Below, one piece after another: positions 1 through 6,556 of a DNA stretch of 46,473 bases (position 1 is its first letter; every line of letters begins with the position of its first letter). The stretch is from Pollutiaquabacter sp046052345. Its GTDB lineage: Bacteria > Bacteroidota > Bacteroidia > AKYH767-A > 2013-40CM-41-45. Location of the stretch: NCBI GenBank assembly GCA_046052345.1, contig JBJOMN010000041.1, positions 1 to 46,473 on the forward strand, given 5' to 3'. The notes beneath the pieces were generated by a model that saw nothing but the letters and a program-made list of their open reading frames with translations, was not told the origin of the DNA and made no database searches. Position numbers and translations under genes: made by a program.

Positions 1-8
1 AAAAAAAG
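1..8 (-). terminator. T-tract ending the SRP RNA transcript
   Basis: Directly after the closing terminal stem of the SRP RNA the minus strand reads C followed by seven T's and then leaves the window. The terminal stem plus U-tract would act as an intrinsic terminator. The tract may continue outside the window. Confidence 0.45.
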
Positions 9-109
9 TACGGGTAAGCTTTCTATATCGCACCGCTCAACCGCGTATCCTTGCTCCGTTCCCGGCCTGGGGAGGTTGGCGGGAGCTGGTCGTATAGGAC
101 TTACCCGTA
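9..109 (-). ncRNA. ffs: Small bacterial signal recognition particle RNA (4.5S type)
   Basis: RNA scaffold of the signal recognition particle; it binds Ffh (SRP54) and targets nascent membrane and secreted proteins to FtsY and the translocon. Read on the minus strand, the 5' end TACGGGTAAG (109-100) pairs perfectly with the 3' end CTTACCCGTA (18-9), giving a closed RNA of about 101 nt. The apex is the SRP helix-8 signature: CCG-GGAA-CGG hairpin (65-56, GGAA tetraloop) flanked by the asymmetric loop strands CAGG and AGCA, which in the family bind the Ffh M domain. There is no Alu domain, as expected for the small Gram-negative form. A TACCTTTG box lies just upstream and a T-run just downstream. 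Not protein-coding. The exact ends are inferred from the terminal stem. Confidence 0.87.
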
Positions 110-112
110 TTG

Positions 113-120
113 CAAAGGTA
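113..120 (-). promoter_or_regulatory. -7 promoter element of the SRP RNA gene
   Basis: Minus-strand TACCTTTG, a perfect match to the Bacteroidota -7 consensus TAnnTTTG, 3 bp before the first paired base of the SRP RNA. I do not see a clear TTG -33 box about 20 bp upstream. Confidence 0.6.
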
Positions 121-199
121 CGGATTTCGGACGATTTAGCATCATTCGCATTGTGGAAACAAGCTGTTGATATTCAATCATATATCCCGGCGCCGGAGA

Positions 200-230
200 T
201 TGGCGATTTCGTCAATTTGAAGTAGGTTTG
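200..230 (+). promoter_or_regulatory. Promoter of the DUF4199-glycosyltransferase operon
   Basis: TTG at 200-202, a 20-bp spacer, then TAGGTTTG at 223-230: a full match to the Bacteroidota primary sigma promoter. Transcription should begin a few bases after 230, so the ATG at 234 would be at or before the 5' end and the ATGs at 240 or 249 are better start candidates. Confidence 0.7.
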
Positions 231-239
231 CGCATGAAA

Positions 240-779
240 ATGAGCACAATGGAAAAGCGTTCGAAAGCCAAGATTGCGATGATGTTCGGTGCCTATTACG
301 GTTTTTCCGCCATCATCGTGATGATGTTGTTTTATCTGTTGAATCTTGATCCGCAGTCAAAGATTCCTTCACTTCTCAACTACGCACTCTTGGTGTTGTT
401 CATGGTGTTGGGGATGCGTACCTACCGGGATCAGGATAATGGCGGTCTCCTTTCCTACGGTGAAGCTGTCGGAACCGGTCTTCTGGTCTCTGTTTTCGGA
501 GGTGTCATTTTGAGTGTTTTCACCGTGGTATTATTCACATTCATCGATCCCGGTATGACGGAGAAGCTGCTAGAGGCAGCCAGAGAGCAGATGATAGAGA
601 ACGGTACGCCGGATAGTCAGGTTGAAATGGGTCTGCAAATGGCAAAGAACATGATGTCTCCGATATGGTTGTTCGTTCTGGGGATGCTTGGTTCCGCTTT
701 CATGGGGCTTATTTTTTCTCTCATAGTCGCAATCTTCGTCAGGAGGGAGGCCAACCCTTTCCAATCCAACATAGGTTAA
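240..779 (+). CDS. DUF4199 family membrane protein
   Basis: Small inner-membrane protein of a Bacteroidota-typical family of unknown function. About 180 residues with four hydrophobic segments: near the N-terminus (YYGFSAIIVMMLFYLL), then LLNYALLVLFMVLGM, a third around VSVFGGVILSVFTVVLF, and a C-terminal hairpin ending in SLIVAIFV. A charged stretch between segments 3 and 4 (MTEKLLEAAREQMIENG) is typical of DUF4199. The start is uncertain: ATGs occur at 234, 240 and 249. I chose 240 because the perfect -7 box ends at 230, leaving too little room for transcription to include 234. It is the first gene of an operon; the next start codon is 4 bp after its stop. The context suggests an envelope or glycan-assembly role, but no reaction can be assigned. 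Confidence 0.8.
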   Translation: MSTMEKRSKAKIAMMFGAYYGFSAIIVMMLFYLLNLDPQSKIPSLLNYALLVLFMVLGMRTYRDQDNGGLLSYGEAVGTGLLVSVFGGVILSVFTVVLFTFIDPGMTEKLLEAAREQMIENGTPDSQVEMGLQMAKNMMSPIWLFVLGMLGSAFMGLIFSLIVAIFVRREANPFQSNIG

Positions 780-783
780 CCTC

Positions 784-1740
784 GTGGATATTTCAGTAGT
801 CATTCCCCTTTACAACGAAGCCGAGTCGCTTCCGGAGTTGCACGACTGGATAGTACGTGTCATGCAGCAGCACGGCTATACCTATGAAATCGTATTTGTG
901 GACGATGGCAGCAGCGACGAGTCCTGGAAAGTGATCGAAGGGCTAGCTCAGCGCAATCCGGATGCGAAAGGTATCCGCTTCCGTCGCAATTACGGAAAGT
1001 CGGCAGCGTTGCAGGAAGGGTTTTCTGCTGTATCCGGCAAGGTCGTTATCACCATGGATGCAGATCTGCAGGACAGTCCGGACGAGATTCCCGGCCTTTA
1101 CGACATGATTGTCAAGGAAGGTTTCGACCTGGTCTCCGGTTGGAAGCAGAAACGCTACGATCCGCTCTCCAAGACCATCCCTACCAAGTTCTTCAACTGG
1201 GCTACGCGTAAGACCTCGGGTATCGACAATCTCCACGACTTCAACTGCGGACTCAAAGCGTATCGCAAGCAAGTCGTCAAGAGCATCGAAGTATACGGCG
1301 AGATGCACCGTTACATCCCTGTGATCGCCAAGTGGGCGGGCTTCAGGAAAATAGGGGAGAAGGTCGTCGAGCACCGTGCTCGTAAGTACGGTACCACCAA
1401 ATTCGGATTGGAGCGTTTCATCAACGGTTTCCTCGATCTGCTCTCCATCACCTTCGTGTCCCGTTTCGGAAAACGTCCGATGCACCTTTTCGGGATGTTG
1501 GGTACTGTCATGTTCTTCATCGGATTCGTGGCTGCGGCCTTTCTCGGTGCCGGAAAATTGTACGCAGTCTACCATAACCTGCCGGCCCGTCTGATCACGG
1601 ATCGTCCGTCGTTCTATATCGCCCTGTCTACGATGATCATCGGTACACAGTTTTTCCTGGCGGGCTTCCTCGGTGAGATGATCGCCCGCAGCTCTCCTGA
1701 CAGGAACCGTTACCTCGTCGACAGCCGTATCCACCTCTGA
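784..1740 (+). CDS. GT2 polyprenyl-phosphate glycosyltransferase (DPM1/GtrB-like)
   Basis: Transfers a sugar from a nucleotide donor to polyprenyl phosphate at the cytoplasmic membrane face, making a lipid-linked sugar for flipping and surface glycan assembly; the sugar cannot be told. The GT-A fold begins at once (SVVIPLYNE, residues 4-12), followed by DDGSSD (40-45) and the metal-binding MDADLQD (91-97), then the KYGTTKFG motif seen in GtrB-like enzymes. Two C-terminal membrane segments follow (about 235-260 and 276-300), as in GtrB/ArnC-type rather than soluble GT2 enzymes. Length 318 aa is normal. Translation starts at GTG 784, 4 bp after the DUF4199 stop, indicating an operon; the GT4 gene follows 14 bp downstream. 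Confidence 0.88.
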   Translation: MDISVVIPLYNEAESLPELHDWIVRVMQQHGYTYEIVFVDDGSSDESWKVIEGLAQRNPDAKGIRFRRNYGKSAALQEGFSAVSGKVVITMDADLQDSPDEIPGLYDMIVKEGFDLVSGWKQKRYDPLSKTIPTKFFNWATRKTSGIDNLHDFNCGLKAYRKQVVKSIEVYGEMHRYIPVIAKWAGFRKIGEKVVEHRARKYGTTKFGLERFINGFLDLLSITFVSRFGKRPMHLFGMLGTVMFFIGFVAAAFLGAGKLYAVYHNLPARLITDRPSFYIALSTMIIGTQFFLAGFLGEMIARSSPDRNRYLVDSRIHL

Positions 1741-1754
1741 TCCGTCGTTCCAGC

Positions 1755-2912
1755 ATGGCGTCGTCGACTCGAAGGATCGCACTGATCGGACCGGCCCATC
1801 CTCTTCGCGGCGGCATCGCCGACTTCAACGAGGCGCTTGCTCGGTCCTTGCAACAACACGGTATCGACGTAGAGGTCTTCTCCTTCCATCTTCAGTATCC
1901 CGCACTCCTGTTTCCCGGTAAGAGCCAGTTCACGGACGCGCCTGCTCCGGAGGGGATCAGGATCCGTCCCACGCTCAGTTCCATCGGTCCGTTGAGCTGG
2001 TTGCGCACCGCCCGTGAAGTGATCGCCTCTCGGCCTGACCTGGTCGTCATACGTTACTGGCTGCCTTTCATGGCGCCTGCCTTGGGAACAGTTGCACGCA
2101 AGATCCGAAAAGCCGGAATACCGGTCGTCGCCATCACCGATAACGTACTGCCGCACGAAAAACGTCCGGGTGATCGGCAACTTACAGGTTACTTTGTCCG
2201 CTCCTGCGACGGCTTCGTGGCCATGTCTCGTTCCGTACTCAATGACCTTTCACAATTCACCGCAACTCCTAATAAGATTTTTCTTCCCCATCCTGTATAT
2301 GATATTTTCGGCGATCCGATTGACAAGAACGAGGCGCGTCGAATATTAGGTATTCCGGCCGAAGAGAAATGGCTCTTGTTCTTCGGTTTCGTCCGTCGCT
2401 ACAAGGGATTGGATCTCCTGCTGGAAGCAATGTCCGACCCCGGTTTGCGCGAGAAGAAGGTGCGGTTACTGGTCGCCGGGGAGTTTTACGAAGACCGGAA
2501 ACCTTATGACGAGGCTGTCGAACGTTACGGGTTGAAGGATGCGGTCCGCTTCGACAGCGGGTTCATTCCTAAAGAGAAAATACGGGAGTACTTCTGTGCA
2601 GCAGATATGGTCGTCCAACCGTACCGGACAGCCACCCAGAGCGGAATCACCCAGATCGCCTATCATTTCGGCAGGCCGATGCTGGTGACCGATGTCGGTG
2701 GGCTTTCTGAAATCGTCGACCACGACAGCAACGGCTATGTAGTTTCACCGGAACCCTCCGGAATCGCCTCCGCCATAAACGATTTCTATTCACGCAACCG
2801 AGAGCATTCGATGGCGCTCCGTGTTGCTGAAGCCCGCTCGCGTTTTTCGTGGGATACGTTCGTAAGGTCATTGTTGGATTTCCATGAGACCGTCCGTAAA
2901 AGCCGTCCTTGA
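1755..2912 (+). CDS. GT4-family glycosyltransferase
   Basis: Retaining GT-B glycosyltransferase, probably adding a sugar from a nucleotide donor to a lipid-linked or surface glycan. The N-terminal half carries the acceptor-side loop PAHPLRGGIADFNEAL (residues 13-28), typical of GT4 enzymes. The C-terminal half starts near residue 205 with FGFVRRYKGLDLLLEA and continues to the donor-site region VQPYRTATQSGI and FGRPMLVTDVGGLSEIV. The usual E-x7-E motif is not canonical: Gln stands where the first Glu is often found. Length 385 aa is normal, with no membrane segment. It is third in the operon and overlaps the next gene by 29 bp, a sign of translational coupling. Donor and acceptor are unknown. 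Confidence 0.88.
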   Translation: MASSTRRIALIGPAHPLRGGIADFNEALARSLQQHGIDVEVFSFHLQYPALLFPGKSQFTDAPAPEGIRIRPTLSSIGPLSWLRTAREVIASRPDLVVIRYWLPFMAPALGTVARKIRKAGIPVVAITDNVLPHEKRPGDRQLTGYFVRSCDGFVAMSRSVLNDLSQFTATPNKIFLPHPVYDIFGDPIDKNEARRILGIPAEEKWLLFFGFVRRYKGLDLLLEAMSDPGLREKKVRLLVAGEFYEDRKPYDEAVERYGLKDAVRFDSGFIPKEKIREYFCAADMVVQPYRTATQSGITQIAYHFGRPMLVTDVGGLSEIVDHDSNGYVVSPEPSGIASAINDFYSRNREHSMALRVAEARSRFSWDTFVRSLLDFHETVRKSRP

Positions 2913-5349
2913 GTTTTTTCTCCTTATTTTCTTGGTGCCCTGTTCTGCAGCTGCAGTAAGGGTTTCAGGCAAGGTCAGGGCTGCGAACGGTGAAGCACTG
3001 CCTTTTGTTAACGTGCTGGTGGTCGGTAGCACAGCAGCTACGACCACGAACATCGAGGGTTCCTTCTCATTGGAGTTACCTGCCGGAGAATACGTTCTGA
3101 CCTTCTCCATGATCGGCTTCCATCGTTTGGAGAAGCACGTGATTCCGGAAAAAGAAGACATTACTGTCGACGTGGTCATGGAGCCGGAATCCTACCGTCT
3201 GCAGGAAGTTGAAATCGCCTCCACGGGAGAGGATCCTGCGTATGCCATCATCCGAAATGCGCAGCGTAAGCGTCGCTACAATAAGGAGCAGGTCCGCAGT
3301 TTTACCTGCGAAGCATATGTGAAATCCACACAGCGGCTCAATGCGTATCCCAAGAAGTTCATGGGTCAGAAGGTGGAGTTGGACGCCGAAATCGATTCCG
3401 CTACCGGCATTTTCTATCTTTCCGAGTCGGTTTCACGCATCTCCTGTCTCTTTCCTGATAATATCAAGGAGACCATGGTGTCCAGCAAAGTAAGCGGACA
3501 GCCCAAGGCCTACAGTTTCAACCGGGCCTCCGACCTGCTCGGATTCACGCTGTATGAACCGCATCTCACCCTGGCAGGACTTGTGCCTCGCGGCGTGGTT
3601 TCGCCGATAGCCGATAATTCGTTCTTTTATTACCGATTCAAGCTGTTGGGTGCGTTTATCGAGGATGGCGAACTCGTCAACAGGATCGCGGTCGTACCGA
3701 GAAGGGAAAATGATCCCGCATTCTCCGGGGAGATTTTCGTTACGGAAGATTCCTGGCGTATCCACAGCGCCGATCTTTTCATCGACCGTCAGCATCAGCT
3801 TCAGTTGCTGGACACGTTCCGCATCCGAAGTACGACGATGCTGGCATCCGATACCTGTCGGATGCCTCTCAGCGATCATTTATCATTCAGCTTTGATTTG
3901 ATGGGCTTCAAGGGGTCCGGCGACATACTGGGTGTATTCAGCAGGTATGACTTGAAATCCGGTCTTCAGAAGGAGGATTTTACCGCCGAGGTGCTAAAGG
4001 TGGAAAAAACATCCAATGAAAAGGATAGCCTTTACTGGGCGTCCTTTCGTCCTGTACCGTTGACCGATGAGGAAAGCAAGGACTACATCCGTAGTGACAG
4101 TGCGCGTCTTGTCAGGGATTCGCCGGCCTATACAGATTCCATCGACCGGGCCGGAAACCGCTTCAAGCCTGTAGCGCTATTGTCAGGATACACGCATTCC
4201 CGTACGGCAGAAAATTCGAGCTGGCAGATCAGCGCTCCTTTGCGCGGAGTCCAGTTCAATACGGTCCAGGGATGGAACCTGCTTCTCAGCGGATCTTATA
4301 CGAAGAGAGATAGCAGGAGTTCCCAGGGATACCGAAAGTTGGAAGGGCGTTTGCAGTACGGATTCTCCGACCGCCGCTGGCATCCGGGTATTTCTTATGT
4401 GAGGAGATACAGCGGCCGCTACCGGGATCAATGGTCATTTACGGCAGGATCGGAGGCGCTGCAGTTCAACCAGCGTGTACCTATCAGCCCGTTCATCAAT
4501 TCATTGTATTCGCTGTTCGATGCGAACAATTACATGAAGCTTTTCGGGCAGCGATCCGTCCGATTCAATGCACGGAACGGTATCGCCGACGGCTGGGATA
4601 TCTCCTATGGCGTAAGTTTGGCGGAGCGAGTCCCCTTGGAGAACACAACTACGTTTACATTCTCGGGTTCGGATCATGTTTATACCTCCAACGACCCCAT
4701 TCTGGCTGACGGTGACACTGCCGTCTTGAACCGTCATACTGCTTGTCTGGTCGAGATCGGTCTGGTATGGATACCCGGACAGCGGTATGTCACCTACCCG
4801 GAAGCGCGATATGCCATCGGCAGTGATTGGCCTGCTTTTGAAGTGCGCTATCGTAAAGGAGTCCCTTTAAAAGAAGGCTCTCCGGATTTCGACCGGTTCG
4901 AGTTCCATGTGAAGGACGAAGTCGACTTGCGCATGATCGGGACCTTCAGTTACAGGATGGGAGTAGGGGGATTCCTCAGCCGCAAGGAGGTGCCTTTCAC
5001 CGACTATCGCCATTTCAACGGTAACCGTACGCTTTTTTCAGGATTCGGCATGGATGACTTCCTTGGTTTTGATTATTATGCCCGTTCCACTACGGAACTT
5101 TTCGCAGAGGTCCATGCCGAGCAGCACATGAACGGTTTTTTGCTCAACAAGCTGCCGCTTATCCGCAGACTGAGATTGGATGAGGTGATCAGCCTGCACA
5201 GTATCGCCGTAAGAGGTTCGTCACCGGTGGTCGAACTTGCTGCTGGTGTCGAAAAGCTCAATATCTTCCGAGTTCAGGTGTTTTCAGATATTGTAAATGG
5301 CCGGATAGGCAGTCCGGGAATAGTTCTGGGCATCAGGAGAGGATTCTGA
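2884..5349 (+). CDS. DUF5686 outer-membrane protein with carboxypeptidase-like regulatory domain
   Basis: Large envelope protein of a Bacteroidota family of unknown function, probably an outer-membrane beta-barrel. It has a Sec signal peptide (hydrophobic LEFFLLIFLVPCSAAA, cleaved around residue 24), then a CarboxypepD-reg-like beta-sandwich (about 25-105: VSGKVRAANGEALPFVNVLV and GEYVLTFSMIGF), then the long DUF5686 region with alternating hydrophobic strands to a C-terminal Phe (IVLGIRRGF), the usual ending of BAM-folded barrels. It lacks a TonB box and plug domain, so it is not a TonB-dependent receptor although the N-terminal domain is shared. It overlaps the GT4 gene by 29 bp and closes the operon. 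A role in exporting or anchoring the glycan made by its neighbours is possible, but only from position. Confidence 0.83.
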   Translation: MRPSVKAVLEFFLLIFLVPCSAAAVRVSGKVRAANGEALPFVNVLVVGSTAATTTNIEGSFSLELPAGEYVLTFSMIGFHRLEKHVIPEKEDITVDVVMEPESYRLQEVEIASTGEDPAYAIIRNAQRKRRYNKEQVRSFTCEAYVKSTQRLNAYPKKFMGQKVELDAEIDSATGIFYLSESVSRISCLFPDNIKETMVSSKVSGQPKAYSFNRASDLLGFTLYEPHLTLAGLVPRGVVSPIADNSFFYYRFKLLGAFIEDGELVNRIAVVPRRENDPAFSGEIFVTEDSWRIHSADLFIDRQHQLQLLDTFRIRSTTMLASDTCRMPLSDHLSFSFDLMGFKGSGDILGVFSRYDLKSGLQKEDFTAEVLKVEKTSNEKDSLYWASFRPVPLTDEESKDYIRSDSARLVRDSPAYTDSIDRAGNRFKPVALLSGYTHSRTAENSSWQISAPLRGVQFNTVQGWNLLLSGSYTKRDSRSSQGYRKLEGRLQYGFSDRRWHPGISYVRRYSGRYRDQWSFTAGSEALQFNQRVPISPFINSLYSLFDANNYMKLFGQRSVRFNARNGIADGWDISYGVSLAERVPLENTTTFTFSGSDHVYTSNDPILADGDTAVLNRHTACLVEIGLVWIPGQRYVTYPEARYAIGSDWPAFEVRYRKGVPLKEGSPDFDRFEFHVKDEVDLRMIGTFSYRMGVGGFLSRKEVPFTDYRHFNGNRTLFSGFGMDDFLGFDYYARSTTELFAEVHAEQHMNGFLLNKLPLIRRLRLDEVISLHSIAVRGSSPVVELAAGVEKLNIFRVQVFSDIVNGRIGSPGIVLGIRRGF

Positions 5350-5384
5350 TATCGGGTTCTTTTCATTTATACTTACCTCTTGCG

Positions 5385-5392
5385 TATCTTAG
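5385..5392 (+). promoter_or_regulatory. Possible -7 box for the Cys-cluster gene
   Basis: TATCTTAG matches TAnnTTTG at all but one position and ends 6 bp before the ATG at 5399. No TTG box is present at the right distance, so this is weak. Confidence 0.32.
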
Positions 5393-5398
5393 GGCCCG

Positions 5399-5962
5399 AT
5401 GAAACCGATTGAATATCTCAAATCCGCCTCCCGACGTCGAAAGAGAAACACTACTTTCCTGCGCGGCCTCATCCAACGGAAGGTCCGTGGTCTCGACGGT
5501 CTGGCGATAGCCCTGAACAAGGAAGCTTTCAGGAAAATTGATTGCCTGGAATGTGCCAACTGCTGTACGGTGATGTCACCTACCTACAAGAAGAGCGATG
5601 TCAAAAGGATTGCAAAGCATCTTGGGATGTCTTTTCAGCAGTATTACGACAAGTACCTCTACAAGGATGAGACCGGCGATTACATGAACAGGAAGACTCC
5701 TTGCCAGTTCCTCGACCTGAAGTCCAAGAAGTGCTCCATCTATCCGGTCCGTCCCATCGATTGCAGGGGCTTCCCGCACACCCAAAACAAGGATTTCAAG
5801 CTCTATATCAGCGGTACTCACAAGCAGAACATTTCCTACTGCCCGGCGACTTTGCATGTCGTGGAGCGTCTCCACCAGATCATCATTGAAAAGGGAGAGC
5901 GCAACCTGGGGGCTGAATTGGCTAAGAAAATCAAGCCGGAAGGGGTTGGCTTCACAATCTGA
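5399..5962 (+). CDS. YkgJ/UPF0153-type cysteine-cluster protein
   Basis: Member of the YkgJ-like family, thought to bind zinc or an iron-sulfur cluster through conserved cysteines; the reaction is unknown. The cluster is visible: IDCLECANCC (near residues 48-57), then TPCQFLDLKSKKCSIYPVRP (about 100-119) and DCRGFP directly after, giving eight cysteines in the typical spacing, and a late Cys in SYCPAT. Length 187 aa, no signal peptide or membrane segment, so cytoplasmic. The start ATG at 5399 follows a 49-bp gap after the DUF5686 stop, with a weak -7 box of its own, so it is probably a separate transcription unit. Arg/Lys-rich residues 10-35 are unremarkable. Confidence 0.82.
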   Translation: MKPIEYLKSASRRRKRNTTFLRGLIQRKVRGLDGLAIALNKEAFRKIDCLECANCCTVMSPTYKKSDVKRIAKHLGMSFQQYYDKYLYKDETGDYMNRKTPCQFLDLKSKKCSIYPVRPIDCRGFPHTQNKDFKLYISGTHKQNISYCPATLHVVERLHQIIIEKGERNLGAELAKKIKPEGVGFTI

Positions 5963-5968
5963 CACCTA

Positions 5969-5998
5969 TTTGCATATTTCAGGGAAGTCGTATATTTA
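5969..5998 (+). promoter_or_regulatory. Promoter of the TonB-C-domain gene
   Basis: TTTG at 5969-5972, an 18-bp spacer and TATATTTA at 5991-5998 (one mismatch to TAnnTTTG). This places the transcript start about 40 nt before the ATG at 6045. Confidence 0.5.
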
Positions 5999-6044
5999 TG
6001 CTTTACGCGAAGAATCGGTACGGTTGTTGTATAATCACATCGTC

Positions 6045-6485
6045 ATGAAGAAGCTAACGATTTCCCTCCTGGTCGTTTCCTCTGTCTTAGTATTTTCAGT
6101 AACGCCTTCCTTTTGCCAAACCGGCAACAAGTCAAAAAGCGATTCAGCGGCTAAAGTGACCGGTATGGTCCTTGCCCAGACACAGCCGGAATTCCCCGGC
6201 GGTCCCGACAGCCTGAAGATGTTCCTTACCCGTAACATGGTCTATCCCGAAGCATCCCGTGTAGCCCGTAAGCAGGGACACGTCTTCATCGGGTATAAAG
6301 TCGACCGTACCGGTGCCATCAAGGACCCTTACATACTTTACAGCGTTACTGACGACATTGATGCCGAAGCCTTGCGACTGGTACGACTGATGCCGGCTTG
6401 GAATCCTGCCACCGTGGCCGGAAAACCGGTCGATAAGAACTACGTCCTGGAAATCGCTTTCGTCATACCCGGCTCCAGAAAGTAA
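6045..6485 (+). CDS. Small TonB C-terminal-domain protein
   Basis: A 146-aa protein made of an N-terminal hydrophobic signal (MKKLTISLLVVSSVLVFSV, cleavage near Cys-Gln at 24-25) and a TonB C-terminal domain (about 45-142: FPGGPDSLKMFLTRNMVYPE, GHVFIGYKVDRTG, ALRLVRLMPAWNPA). In classical TonB this domain binds the TonB box of outer-membrane receptors. Here there is no proline-rich spanner, so it can hardly reach across the periplasm the usual way; many Bacteroidota have such free-standing TonB-C proteins with unproven roles. I chose the ATG at 6045 because a promoter lies at 5969-5998 and a signal peptide starts there; a longer in-frame extension upstream overlaps the previous gene and is unlikely. 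It ends 23 bp before a strong hairpin terminator. Confidence 0.8.
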   Translation: MKKLTISLLVVSSVLVFSVTPSFCQTGNKSKSDSAAKVTGMVLAQTQPEFPGGPDSLKMFLTRNMVYPEASRVARKQGHVFIGYKVDRTGAIKDPYILYSVTDDIDAEALRLVRLMPAWNPATVAGKPVDKNYVLEIAFVIPGSRK

Positions 6486-6508
6486 TACTTCATCCATAAA
6501 TCCATAAA

Positions 6509-6537
6509 AAAAGGCGACACCACAGGTGCCGCCTTTT
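6509..6537. terminator. Bidirectional intrinsic terminator
   Basis: AAAAGGCG-A-CACC / ACA loop / GGTG-C-CGCCTTTT forms a 12-bp stem with one A.C mismatch, A's on one side and T's on the other. It lies between two convergent genes (TonB-C protein on plus, M4 protease on minus) and can end both transcripts. Confidence 0.85.
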
Positions 6538-6556
6538 CTGTTCATGGAAAAAACGG

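Noticed and set aside
2884..5349. TonB-dependent receptor (SusC-like) reading of the 821-aa protein
   Set aside because: It shares only the N-terminal carboxypeptidase-like domain; there is no TonB box or plug, and the rest matches DUF5686.
5351..5400. ATCGGG ... CCCGAT inverted repeat around the YkgJ-type start
   Set aside because: Six-bp arms 38 bp apart, easily found by chance; no U-tract and no conserved context.
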